Source: Prostheceraeus crozeri (taxonomy: Eukaryota; Platyhelminthes; Polycladida; Euryleptidae). Taken from it: a stretch of 64,000 nucleotides of DNA. Shown piece after piece: positions 45,591 to 57,511 of this stretch. The DNA is taken from assembly GCA_907163375.1 (NCBI GenBank), contig CAJQUW010015575.1, forward strand, positions 1-64,000. The letters run 5' to 3'. A model generated the notes under the pieces. The model had not been told where the DNA came from, ran no database searches, and saw only the letters and a list, made by a program, of their open reading frames with translations. Positions within the stretch are counted from its first letter, which is position 1, and the number at the start of each line of letters is the position of its first letter. The position numbers were made by a program, and so were the translations under genes.

Positions 45591-48500
45591 CACCAGGCTT
45601 CATGCTGTGTGGTCGGATTGCTAGCGCTCTGGCAGCGTCGCAAATTCTGTTATCGATTGTTCAGCATGTCAGTGGAACTGGTGCGACAACTACGCTTGAA
45701 GAAATGTGTCTGCCTTAACCGTATAACCAAAAGACGTCTGAAATATTTTGGTCTCTATGTTGATCATGTACCTGTCAGGATTTCAATTTCACGTTCTAGT
45801 CGAGGATACTGCAAACGGGCACTTGGTGGGGATGCAAAGACTGGAGGTAATTTGATAATTTGTTCTGATTCGACCACTAGACCCATTCAAAGATCAAAAC
45901 GCATTACTATTCCTAACGTTCCAAGTATTATGCTCTCCAACCTACGATCATTGTCTAACAAGATGGATGAGATCGAGTATCGTATTGGCAAATTAAAGCC
46001 TTCAATTGCGGTGTTTACAGAATCCTGGCTGGATGATGCGATCCCTGACACTAGCATTGCTTTACATGGTTATCACATTCTGAGGAAAGATCGCAACAAG
46101 CATGGAGGTGGTATAATCATCTATACATCACATACATTTGATTTTTGCGTTATCGATTATACTGATGTTCCTTCAATGCTTATGTGTGAGACAGAAATTC
46201 TTCCGGTGATTTATCCTGGGTTGAATCTTTTGTTGGTGTCTCTATATCATCCGTTTTGGAATGATCGTGATAAACACATGAAGGCTGTGTCTTGTATAAC
46301 TGATATTATTGAGCATGCCTACTCATTATCTAATTTTGATCCGTCATCCACCAAGATTGTGATTTGTGGCGATTTCAATAATTTGATTGATAATGTTGAT
46401 GATTTGCTGGAAGCATTTTCCCTCAAAGCGATTGTCAAGGAAAGTACTAGGAACAATCGCATTCTTGATCAAATTTTTACAAATGTTGATTCAAATTCTT
46501 CACCTAGTGTATCATCTCCTTTTGGAAAATCTGACCATGCTGTTGTGTTCTGGAACCCGGATCCTATTACTCGGCCCACATTTCATAAGCAGAGAGTTCG
46601 CAATTTCTCGAAAAAGAATGTGTATTCGTTCCACAGAATTATCAGCCTTATTAATTGGGATATCATTTCCAACTTTGTTGATGTTGATGTTGCTACAATG
46701 GCTTTGAACAATGTACTGTGGTATGTCTATGATAATTGCTTTCCTTTGATAACGGTCAGATTCCGTAACACTGATCCGCCTTGGATGAATGGACAACTTA
46801 AGATCTTAATGGACCGGCGTGATAGAGCTTTTGCTGAAAAACATAGTCATAAATATCTTCGCTTGCGCTCTGAAGTGATCAATCTTTCCTGTGATTTGAA
46901 GCAGAGGTATCTCAAAAACATCAATATCGCTTCTCAGAGCAAAGTTGCTTGGCGTCGGATTCGCTTGGTCTCGAGGAATTCTGTAAAACGCAACCAGTCA
47001 TCCAACCTCTCAGCTTCATATCTTAATGAGTGTTTCTCTGATGTCTTTGTACCGAATTCCTTGGACATTGATGCTGACAATTTGTCGTTGCTTTTGCCTG
47101 ATGTGTCATTACATGTGATGGATTATGAAGTATGTTCTCATCTCAGTAGTCTGAAGAGGGGCAATGGTGGACCAACTTGCATTCCTTATTGGATTTACAG
47201 GGAGAATGCATGCTTTTTAGCTGGTGCTGTTTCTCACATCCTGAATTGCAGCTTTACATCTGGCTATGTGCCACAATTACTCAAATTTGCTGACATTGTG
47301 CCTATTCCAAAGTGTTCAAAGCCAACTTCGCCATCCGACTTCAGGCCTATCTCAATGCTGCCAGTTCTTACCAAAGTTGTCGAAAAGATCGTACTTTCAA
47401 AATGGATGCTGCCATACTTGGTGCCCCAGTTGGATCCTTTACAGTTCGCTTACATCCCCGGATCTGGCAAAGGTACTTCTGCAGCTTTGTTGTATATCAA
47501 TCATCGCATACTTCACTATCTTGATGGCAAGTCAGGAGCTGTTCGTTTGTTAGCAGCTGATTACTCCAAGGCGTTTGACAAACTCTCTTTTTCTTCTATT
47601 GTGTCAGCTCTCATTAGCCTTCAACTTCCTCGACAATGTATTTCCTGGGTACTCAATTTTCTACAAAGTCGCAAACAGAGAGTTTGTTTGGAGAATGACA
47701 CTTCTGAGTGGGTGGATATTCTCAGTGGTGTCCCGCAAGGGAGCACGATTGGGCCCATCCTTTTTTACTGCTGTGGTGGATTCCTTAAAGCCGGTATGTG
47801 ATAATTCTTTGATTGTAAAATACGCCGACGATATTTCTGTACTGCATTTTGTGCGCCAGCAAGGGCAGGATAAGTTACAGCAAGAATGGGATCACCTGGA
47901 AGATTGGTCAAAGCAGGTTGGACTTTATTTGAACTTCTCTAAGAGTTGCGTTGTAAACTTTGTGACGAAGAAATCGCTAAGTTTTGATGATGTCATCTCG
48001 GCTACTGGTATGCATATTTCTACTTTGTCTGAAATTAAACTGCTTGGTGTTACTTTTTCAAATGATTTTAGTTGGAATTCCCATATCAAGGACGTTGTCA
48101 GCAAATGTCGTCGTAGAATTTTTATCTTGCGTAATTTGCGTAGAGCCCGGTGTCCTCAGCATGTCATTCATAAATGTTATGTTGCCTATATTCGCTCTCT
48201 GATCATTTATGCATATCCGTGTTTTTGTAATCTTAGTGACTATCTGATTTCTGACTTACTTCGCGTGGAGCGTCATGCAGCCCGTTTCTTCAATGAATTT
48301 GACTTTGATAAATTGCCTGTTGTGTTGAATAGTGTCTGTGTAAAACTGTTCCAGCAGATAGAGTCTAACCCTGATCATTTCCTTCGACACATTTTTCGTG
48401 AGAGATCTCGACGTGGCAGAAACCAATGCAGTTTGACGGCACCTCCTGCGGCAAGTCACCGTTTTAGCCGCTCTTTTATCCGTTTTGGCAGATGATTTCT

Positions 48501-48620
48501 TTTTATTCTATGTATTTTACTTAGTAAGTCTCGTTGTGATTTCAAATATTGTTACAGGTTCACCGCTCATTGTGATCTGAATAAAAATTCTTTTCTTTCT
48601 TTCTTTCTTTCTTTCTTTTA
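45591..48620 (+). mobile_element. Near-complete LINE, CR1/L2-like
   Basis: Plus-strand LINE inserted into PLE A. It has one long endonuclease-RT ORF, a short 3' UTR, AATAAA at 48580-48585 and a (TTTC)n microsatellite tail at about 48590-48619. The ends were set by where PLE sequence stops and resumes; a target duplication was not identified. Confidence 0.85.
45666..48495 (+). pseudogene. Endonuclease-RT gene of LINE, one frameshift
   Basis: The ATG at 45666 opens a basic leader, then an APE-type endonuclease (SNLRSLSNKMDEIEY, catalytic Glu in TESWL, HGGGIIIY, CGDFNN, SDHAVVFW). The RT follows with PSDFRPISMLP, AADYSKAFDKLS and SGVPQGSTIGP. At 47759-47766 a run of six T (expected five) shifts the frame and the ORF ends at 47801. 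The other frame continues with KYADD (47821-47832), LGVTFSNDFSWNSHI and a normal C-terminus to 48495. That single base is the only clear lesion. No ORF1 was recognised upstream. Confidence 0.88.
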
Positions 48621-48840
48621 CAGCAGCTATGTGCTGCGGGTCTCCAGGGCATTACTCGTCTGGCCCACGTACGAGAGAGGACTGTCTTTGCAAGGAATCC
48701 GGCAAACGACTCCTCTTATCTGCTCTCTTGGAGGTCGGTACTTAGGTACACCCAATAGAAGGACAGGAGCACTTGTATGTAGAATGTAGAGGAGAAGATA
48801 GAAGAAAGGATTCTGCGGGAATGTGTGGCACATGGGAATA
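48621..48840 (-). pseudogene. Penelope-like element A, GIY-YIG start
   Basis: Minus strand: GVVCRIPCKDSPLSYVGQT is the N-terminal part of the GIY-YIG endonuclease of PLEs, preceded by an RT-endonuclease linker (GVPKYRPPREQIR). The frame meets a stop just before the LINE junction. The other half lies at 45255-45590. Confidence 0.8.
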
Positions 48841-48841
48841 G

Positions 48842-49562
48842 ATGACACATGTGGCTTTACCTGAGCTGTCGATTGACCACTTCCATGCCAACATCAATCC
48901 ACTGGAGCCGTCCACACAATTTACAATGGAAAAGGAAGCTGAGCATCGCATAGCCTTTTTGGATGTCGATGTTGGAACTCTGTCCTTTGGAGTCTATCGG
49001 AAGTCAACTCACACTGAGAAGTATCTCAGTTTTGACTCACAGCATCCCACGTTTCACAGGTTATCAGCGGTAAGATGTTTGATGGATCGATCAACTACTC
49101 ATTCGTCAGATGAAAAGAGAAAGAGAATTGAAGTGAGAAGGTGACCAGCGATCGGATGGCGAATGGATATCCCAAGAAATTCATCAGAAAGAGAAAGAGT
49201 AATCCCAATGATAATGAAGATGCTCGCGGGCAAGTGATTTTACCCTGCGTCGGTTCAACGTGAAGGTATTCTACCAAGCCCGCCAGAGATGCTTTCATCC
49301 TATTTGGGTGTACCGAAGGACAGACTTCTTAAAGAGCAGACATGAGGAGTCGTCTACTGGATTCCTTGCAAAGACTGTCCTCTCTGCCCTGGAGACCCAC
49401 AACACAAAGCTGCTGTTCACTTGATGCAGGAAGACAAATCCGCTGTGACACTACATTCGTCTATTTTCGTTCGTTTTAACTTAACTTGCTTGTTATTTCA
49501 TATCATTTCATTGCTATGTTTACCTTGAAGATGGATGGTGGTCAATCATCCGAAAATTCGGT
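48842..49562 (+). pseudogene. Penelope-like element B, inverted to A
   Basis: Plus-strand PLE fragment: TQFTMEKEAEHRIAFLDVDV and VYRKSTHTEKYLSF are the conserved end of the PLE RT. A broken linker (KVFYQARQR at about 49265-49290) and the GIY-YIG start (VVYWIPCKDCPL) follow. About 23 bases that encode YVGQT in copy A are deleted, and most of the C-terminal block after EDKSAVTL is missing. It ends with ttgaagatggatggtgg near 49525-49560, as copy A does. Dead copy, head-to-head with A. Confidence 0.8.
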
Positions 49563-51740
49563 TCCAAATCTTCTAATTTGCATCAAGCGCTACAATGTTA
49601 GACGTTGAACTCAAGAAATTGCATGCAATCAATATGAAAGCCCTCTCCGGCCAGCCATTCCACCAAAATTACTTTTACATGTTATGATACATTCGGAAAT
49701 TTCGTTTCTTCACATAATGAAATCACTCTTAGTGTAGACACAGTTTAGATACGGAATGTGATAGCAATATACGTGCGCATTAAAATACGAGATAAATTGT
49801 GATTTCGGAACACCTGCCAGGGTGAGCATTTACGTGCGTGAGGTAAGTCAAAAATAGCAAACAAACTGTCTGATAAAATAACATGTCCGCAATACGTTTT
49901 GCAAAGATATGTTTTTGTGAGATAGAAAAATTAATCTTCTTCATGGATCGCAATTCACCCAAGAAAAAACGGAAAATCGGAAAAACCGGAGTTTGAATGT
50001 ATAAAATTGAAGTATTTACATTAGTTCAATTTCGCAAGAAAAACGGAAAATTGCGATCCTCTTGAGATTCTTCTCCCTTTGGCTAATATGATTGACAGTC
50101 GTTAAATGTGACTGAATTTAGGGAACATTTCACTGCAACTTCAACAATGTCGCTGTGACCAGGCTGTGAATAAAACATAATGCTAAATAAACGCGTTAAA
50201 GTAGTAGGTCATTTAAGAAATTCAATATAATCCAAATATGAAAGCTATGCAAACGCGATAAATTTTTGACTGGGTTTTCCGTGTGAACATGGTTTAAAGG
50301 AATTCCTGTAAACATGCTGCATTAGCCGTTGAAAAGTCTGGTATTGCTGTGATCCATGGTCTGCGATAACATAAGAACTGAACTTCAACGACATGATATG
50401 CTCTGCCATATTTTGTCTGCATCATAAGAAATTGTCTCTGCCAGACTTTCTCTGCAAATGCAGTGATCTAAGGGTAGGCCCACGTGGGATCGTTTGGCCA
50501 TCAGAGTCACTTGATTGGAAACTGCTATATATCTGATTTTAGGGAGATTGAAATCCTGGGTGTGGCACAAATATGAATCCACAATTTTGAAAGACTTGAA
50601 GCAACACAATGTAGAAGTGCTGGGAACTCTCTGAAGAAGGGATGGCAGCCGTACTAACTTGTCTGTAGCGGACATGATCTCTCTTACAAGAATTTCGAGG
50701 TGGACATTTTAATAAATTTAGGTGACATTGTTTATTTCAAACATATGGAATGATCAAGTACATGATAATATTACATTTGTGTGCCACTTGGAAGTTGAAT
50801 GGCAATTTTGCCATAAACTAACGACAGTTTTTGATGCGTAGATTATATTTCAAGAAATATTGATATGTCAATTTGAAGATGGTCAGTTAAAGTGATTGTG
50901 GTCAGTCAAGTTGAACTTGATGACCAATATCCTTGGAATAGAACAAAGCTAGATGTCAACTATTCCAATCACATTTTGAAGATACTGAGTAGTAGCATCT
51001 GCTTGAGAGACAGATCAAATCGTTCCTTTCTTCTGGGACAACCTGCATTTGTTTTATAGTTAGATTGTAACTATTTCTAAAGCTTTGAATGTAAATATCT
51101 ATCTTGGTGTTGCGTCAGTAATTATTCAAGAGCGAACATATATATTGTGGCTTGCTGTTATATTTCCTTTATGTAATCGCGATGGTCCGATTAAACAGTT
51201 CTAGAAATTATTATTTGTTTTATATATCAGTAAATTTCAGTCGTCTTTATTCAATAAATATCGTATGAAACAATTGAAAAAATGCGCACGAATTACACAT
51301 AAACTGATTATGCAAAGGTGTCTGGTCGACTATAACTTATTTACAAAATGACCTTAATATCGTGAAAGGAACAATAAACGGCAAAATCAGTGAAACAGAG
51401 CGGAAAGAAATTAAGATGGGAGTCCGCAATCGCAAAGATCTTGGCCACCTACATTGGCCCCGTATACAGAAGCAAAGAGCGGGTGTTGACACGCTGTAAA
51501 CGAAGACTCAGTGAACCGTGAATGCCTCTGTCTATTCCATAACGTGAGGACACAGTTTGAACATAGGTGCCAAGTGAACCATTTGGCAGTACTTAAAGAG
51601 GCAGTTTCTCAACTCGTGACGGCGAACAACACTAGGACCAAAATGGCAAGTAAGTGAATGATGTCCCAAGGGGTCCAAAACTTGGCTTCTTCCTTTCGTG
51701 CAAGTAGGACATAATGCTGCTTCCGAAAAAACTGGAAGTC
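49563..51740. other. Intergenic, no gene recognised
   Basis: AT-rich. It includes a 115-base stretch (49945-50059) with 11-bp inverted ends ggatcgcaatt/aattgcgatcc and internal near-direct repeats (aagaaaaacgga), possibly a tiny MITE. A 96-codon minus-strand ORF at 50385-50675 has no recognised family. Confidence 0.45.
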
Positions 51741-51744
51741 CAAG

Positions 51745-53335
51745 CTACCATTTCAATAATACTTGCATTTCATTGGCTTCAAGGTGGAGCCCAAGACCAT
51801 ATGAAGGAGGCACTCTTAGCCTACAGGATGCATCTTTTGCTGACGTGGCAAGGACGCGAGCTTGGTTAACTGGAGGTAGGCAGTGGTAGAGCTCGTTAAA
51901 TTTTGATTTGTCAACTGCTTGTGATGGCACATTCTGCTTGGATTCCTGATAGAAAATATACGAAACATTCAGATGATTGTCTGATTGCACAATGCTGTTA
52001 AATTCATTTATAGCTTCACACAAATGTTGGGATGGCATTTCAGTTGCGGAGACGTAAGATGCTATGAATGAAGCAGCTGAATGGTCGGGAAAAGACCTCT
52101 GACCGAAATCTCCATAATTGAAGCTCGAGCGTGTCTGTGACCATGACATGTCAGAAAACTGGATTTCTGCGATTTCTTCCAGAGCTCGACAAACATCATT
52201 GTCAAATTATTCCCAAACAAGTTGATGGCAATGAAGGTTGAGTACCTCGAGCAATGTTTGTGAGTTTACAGAATCCGGAGCATGACCGAAGCAGCATTAC
52301 TGCACCTTGGGGATCTTCCAGTCTTGACAATTTTTGAAGAAGAACTTCTGCTTTTTCCCGACGAGAAGCAATAAAAGTTGATGTAAAGCATTGATCACCG
52401 ATTGGTACACCAAGAATGATGATACTAGATTTGTTACTCTTCGGAATAAGAGGAGAAAATATGCTCAAATCACCTTTTGAGAACAGCTCACATTTCTTCA
52501 AATTCACAGGTAGATCTATTAGAGACAAATGCATGTCCAATAAACGCAAGACGTTATGTATTTCATCTCTATTTCCACAAAAAGCACCGTTATCAAGATA
52601 CCACATATGAGGCAAAAGGTCACTTACTTCTTCTGTACGGTGTGATTTAGAGCTTAGGAGGAAAGGAAGGGACCGAGCGGATCACCTTGTTGCACACCAC
52701 AAGCTGATGACAGCATCCCTAAGTTATGGCACAGTTATGGATGACATCTGTAATACGACATGATGAACGGGAGAATCTCAGGAAAATGTTCTGCACAGGT
52801 ATCAATTACTGATTGTCGAGATATGCAGTTGAAAGAGTTACTGAAGTCAATTTTCAGCAAAGAAAATTGTTCGTCATCCCACATCTGCTCAATGCAATTC
52901 CGTACATTGTGAATGATCTTATCGGAGCCACGTGGCACCGCCACTCCAAGTTGATGATTTGGTAAGTGCCGACGAGCTTTATCTTTGATGATGGAACAAG
53001 AACACTTGCCAGCAATTCTACGCATCACATTGCCAACAGCAATAGGCCGGACATCCCCAGGATTTGAGCTTGGTTTCTTAAGAGCTGTTGATGATGCACT
53101 ACCAAGATAAGATGCTGCTCCGGTAGGTAAGGCACCAGATATAATGAGATTGATCACCAACAACGAAGTTGGCAAAATGGTCTCTCTAGCATCAGGAATA
53201 TGCTGAATTTGTAGTCCAGATGGCCCACAAGCACTGCCTTTTGGAAATGAATTCAAAATAGCCAACAAGTCAAATTCAGAATAGCTTCTCTAGTATCAAG
53301 AATTGAAGAAGTTTGACTTGACGATGTTCATCAGA
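51745..53335 (-). pseudogene. Decayed RT of an unusual non-LTR-like family
   Basis: Minus strand, in order: SFPKGSACGPSGLQIQH, PGDVRPIAVGNVMRR, LGVAVPRGSDKIIHNVR, LLKIDFSNSFNCISRQS (palm motif A region), GVQQGDPLGP (about 52669-52698), WYLDNG (palm motif C, where WYLDDG is expected, so one catalytic Asp is lost), CELFSKGDLSIF, and GLGLHLEANEMQVLLKW. This domain order is that of a RT family known from predicted proteins of corals, sponges and other eukaryotes, distinct from the CR1/L2-type LINEs here. Frameshifts separate three open pieces, and the expected C-terminal zinc-knuckle region is missing. Dead fragment. Confidence 0.75.
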
Positions 53336-53339
53336 TAAT

Positions 53340-53630
53340 GAAGGGATATTGCCATTCGGATGCTTGTCTTAATAATGTATATATGTAATTATGTAACCTG
53401 TACACTAAATGTAATAATGTTTTCCTGTTTGGATTATTTATACTGTGCACTTAAAATATTGTTGGACAGAAGGTTTAAGCTACACACATGTAAAAACTTA
53501 AATGATGGACGTCAAACTTATAGCATGTACAATTTTGAACAGAAGTAAAATAAGCTGAAATACTGGCATGATGAACAGATTTCAAATTACTTATACATAA
53601 TTTTCCTAGGACTCTGTGGCTAGTCAGGTT
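53340..53630. other. Short gap, nothing recognised
   Basis: AT-rich sequence between the RT fragment and the 53632 ORF; no feature supported. Confidence 0.5.
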
Positions 53631-53631
53631 A

Positions 53632-53901
53632 ATGGAGGATCTCCCAGCGCTTGACGTTGACAGGGAATTTAGGTCGATGACCAGTCGAACGGCAGAGGGT
53701 GCCTCATGGGGTCGAGAAGGAGGTCCACATTTTCAACCCTTTCCATCAGAGGCTGTTCGTCGTATTCTCCGAGCAATTCGTGAAACCTGTAACTTCATTT
53801 TGATCGTTGGCTTTTTTCCGTCCGTCGGCATTTTTTTCGTTGGCATGGTTCGTGTTCCCATGCTAGATGTAAACAGAAATGTCGACCAAATGTATCGATG
53901 A
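53632..53901 (+). CDS. Unrecognised 89-aa ORF upstream of unit F zinc fingers
   Basis: ATG-started ORF (MEDLPALDVDREFRSMT) with a hydrophobic stretch near residues 55-75 (FILIVGFFPSVGIFFVGMV) that could be a membrane segment. The DNA at 53701-53810 aligns with 40611-40730 in unit E, but the frame is not kept there, so this is more likely a 5' UTR or intron segment of the zinc-finger gene than an independent protein. No domain recognised. Confidence 0.2.
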   Translation: MEDLPALDVDREFRSMTSRTAEGASWGREGGPHFQPFPSEAVRRILRAIRETCNFILIVGFFPSVGIFFVGMVRVPMLDVNRNVDQMYR

Positions 53902-53959
53902 GGGAAAGTGGATCGGTTTTATGATTCAGGAGTAGAACGAAGTAATTAATTGTATTCAA

Positions 53960-54134
53960 AAATCAGCAGTGATGAAACGAAAAGAAAATTCCTTCTGATC
54001 AGATAAATTGAAAGTCAAAAGATTTTGACAGAATCTGATTTTCAGTATCAATGACTTATGATTGACACTATTTTGTTTCATTAAGATAAAATACACAATT
54101 TGCGCTTAAAAGTGTAATGTTTTCGTCCTTTCAG
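53960..54134 (+). promoter_or_regulatory. Conserved intron 3' end and splice acceptor (unit F)
   Basis: Ends gtcctttcag at 54125-54134. It retains cagtgatgaaacgaaaa, ttatgattgacac and tttcattaagataaaatac, co-linear with units E and A. The acceptor is intact although the gene is dead. Confidence 0.55.
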
Positions 54135-54146
54135 GTCCACACGGTG

Positions 54147-54962
<816 letters not shown>

Positions 54963-55300
54963 GTATTACTACAGTTTTGTAAGGAATCGGCCGACGCTAG
55001 CGGACTTACTGAAGATCATGTGAAGAGTTGTTTGCGAAGTGATGATGAACTCGAGAAAGCGTCAGTAACTCTTGTCTGTTTAAGAATTTTGATATGGGAC
55101 GTGGCTGGTAGGATATAATCATGAGACATTATTTTGGAGGGCATCTTCTTTTGTGTGTGATTTTGTAGCTATATCTTTAGGTTTTCTCGATGATTGTGTA
55201 GATCATGATTTGTTGTTTCAATGAAAACAATTATTTGAATCTTTTCGTTTTCACTTTTGTGCATGTATTTGCTTTTCTTTTAGCCATGGGTGTTATACGG
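54963..55300 (+). other. Unit F zinc-finger 3' region
   Basis: Co-linear with the 3' regions of units A-E, including the block at 55180-55270 (gattgtgtag, tttcaatgaaaac, ttttcacttttgtgcatgta). That block is unusually well kept given the decay of the ORF. Confidence 0.5.
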
Positions 55301-55859
55301 TAAACCTGGACCTATGACTGAGAGATAATTTGTATTTCAAGATGAAAGTCATATTCAAAGTAATAAACGTTGCATCAGATCATGTAAATTATTTGCAATC
55401 GATGTCGACAAAGCCATAAAACAGTTCTGCAGCATTTTGTGCAGCTTGTTTCTAGCCAAGTGCGACTGTTAGTATAATGTGACGCTAGATCGTTAAGACG
55501 ATGATTCGATTCGTGCCATTGACAGAGAAACATTCAAAGCATTGCAAGAGGCATTTTAGAAAGTTCTCGAAAGTGTTAGTGCAATTACACATGTAAGGAT
55601 AAATTGGCCCGCTTGCTTTATCTTCCCATAAACCACTGAAGGATTGGTAAATTGTCCTCAGCAACCAATGCCACCAACCCTATGCAGATATCATTGCCAT
55701 TTCGGTCGTTGTTGGAACTCACATAAATATTCGCTGTACCAAACGGTTCCAATATTGTTGCATCAGTGACTGCACGAGCTGTCAGCGTATTAGCCTGCTA
55801 ATAAGATAGTGTCTGTCATATGTGGTTTGGCTACCACATTTTCGGCTTAGACAATGAGT
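55300..55859. other. Gap, nothing recognised
   Basis: No gene or element seen. The end (gcctgctaataagatagtgtctgtcatatg) begins to resemble the spacer sequence at 8830-8860. Confidence 0.4.
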
Positions 55860-56240
55860 AAATTTTCAGTATGACATACGCGTAGGAGTAATAGTCCTCG
55901 AATATGGACATGATTCTATCTGTGATGAAACCGTTGTAGTTTGCTCAACGCCCAATATACGCTACTACGCTGCTGCGGCCTCGTTTCCTTTAAATTGCAT
56001 GCGGTTCTCAGCAGGCGTGAGAACAACTTCACATCTACATGTGTATCCAAAAAGCCATTTTCTTCGGTGACACTGCGATTCCCTTCAATGTGGCCTTTCG
56101 CTGTTCTAGCCACGTTTCCTTCAGATAACGAGAATAGCTCGGGCAACTGTCATTTGCCACACTCATCAATTAAGATCAATTCCACCAAAGGTGACGTTCA
56201 TAAAGCACAATCAAGTGGATTATCGTCAGTAATCCGTTTT
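55860..56240. repeat. Spacer module after unit F
   Basis: Diverged copy of the 8880-9300 spacer: tggacatgattctatctg, cccaatatacgct, ggccacgtttccttcag-like, and gtgacgttcataaagcac. It breaks off at gattatcgtcagta, where LINE or unrelated sequence begins, so a further zinc-finger unit may have been displaced. Confidence 0.6.
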
Positions 56241-56749
56241 ATTTTTCAAGAAACTAGGCTTTACATACTTGCCACCCGGAGTCGGAGTCCTATCAAAATG
56301 ATAGGTATCCGCATTCCTGGTTGAATGAGCATAATTTCTTTATTTCAACTGCTATCAACATGACGTTTATTAAGCCCACCATTTTTATGAAATTTCTTCG
56401 AACCTCGATTGAAATAACTAAGATGTTGCTCAGAGCAAGCTGTGCTGCTCTGGCTATCAGTGAATGTTTCTGCGCAATCACCTGCTTTACCTCATCGCTT
56501 TCGTCTAATTTTTGTATCAGAGTGTTCCTCTCGTCGTACTCGCCATCATTTTTCGCATCTTGCCATCGAGTATTGTGTTTTGGGGATATTTTCGCTCTCC
56601 GTTTCCATCCGTGATCCTCGCACTTTCCACCAAGGTCATTCTCGCTTCATCGTGCGTATTCGTCGTGTCAGTGGCTGTTTACAATCACGTGTCCGTTCGT
56701 CACAGGTGACGTTGCCTCACTGCATATTTCATACTCTGTAATATTCCGT

Positions 56750-57390
56750 TCGTGTCTTCGAAATCTCTAATCCAGACACAATTCTCGCCAATTGCAAAGT
56801 GAACACATCTCCACCCTCACTGAATGCCGAAGACATTATATCTTTGTCTAAAGCTGATATTGAAGCTAGAAGGAATAGCATCACAAAACAGAAATTGATT
56901 GACGCTTTAATTCTTCTAAAACACAAAAGCAGTCTATCTTCGAATGTTTCAGTACATGATCCAATCAGCGCCTCTGGCAACATAGCTGATATTGTATCTG
57001 AGAGAATAACAATAATGCTCAAGCCAATTCTTGACAAGCTGAATGATCAAATGTTCAAATACGATCATATGCTAAATATGTATGAAAATTTGAAAAATGA
57101 ACATGAATTTTTAAAAGAACAATTGAGACAGACCATATCTGTCCGAAGTTGAAAATTCGCCGAAAATTTAATATTTCTTCAAGAAACTCGATGTGTCAGA
57201 TAGAGAAAAAAATGATGCTAGTCAGGTCATCGAGATAGCAAATCATCTCACAAACTTTGAACCAGTGTCCACTAAAAGAATCGGGAACAAAAACGGTATC
57301 CGCATTCTAAAAGTTACTTGTTCCTCAGTTGAAACGATCAAAAAATTTGCGAAACTTCATATACATATCAGAGGATCGAATGCAGCCTGA
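56750..57390 (+). pseudogene. ORF1-like protein of LINE
   Basis: The first open piece (to 57152) is helical and ends with a likely coiled coil (ILDKLNDQMFKYDHMLNMYE). The second (57193-57390), in another frame, reads VSTKRIGNKNGIRILKVTC, similar to the RNA-binding RRM-like part of LINE ORF1 proteins. A frameshift near 57150-57190 and stops after GSNAA break it. The start codon is not clear. The assignment rests on position and motif, not on a full domain match. Confidence 0.5.
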
Positions 57391-57511
57391 AAAGTAAACG
57401 TGATGGCGGAGGTGATTACATTATTCGAAGAGGTCACGTCATTCCTCGAGCTGAAAGTACCGGGGTTTCGACAAATTTTGCATAAATGCTTTTAATGACT
57501 CTTATCCTTCA

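Noticed and set aside
50385..50675. 96-codon minus-strand ORF as a gene
   Set aside because: No domain, repeat or paralogue in the window; length is within chance for this sequence.
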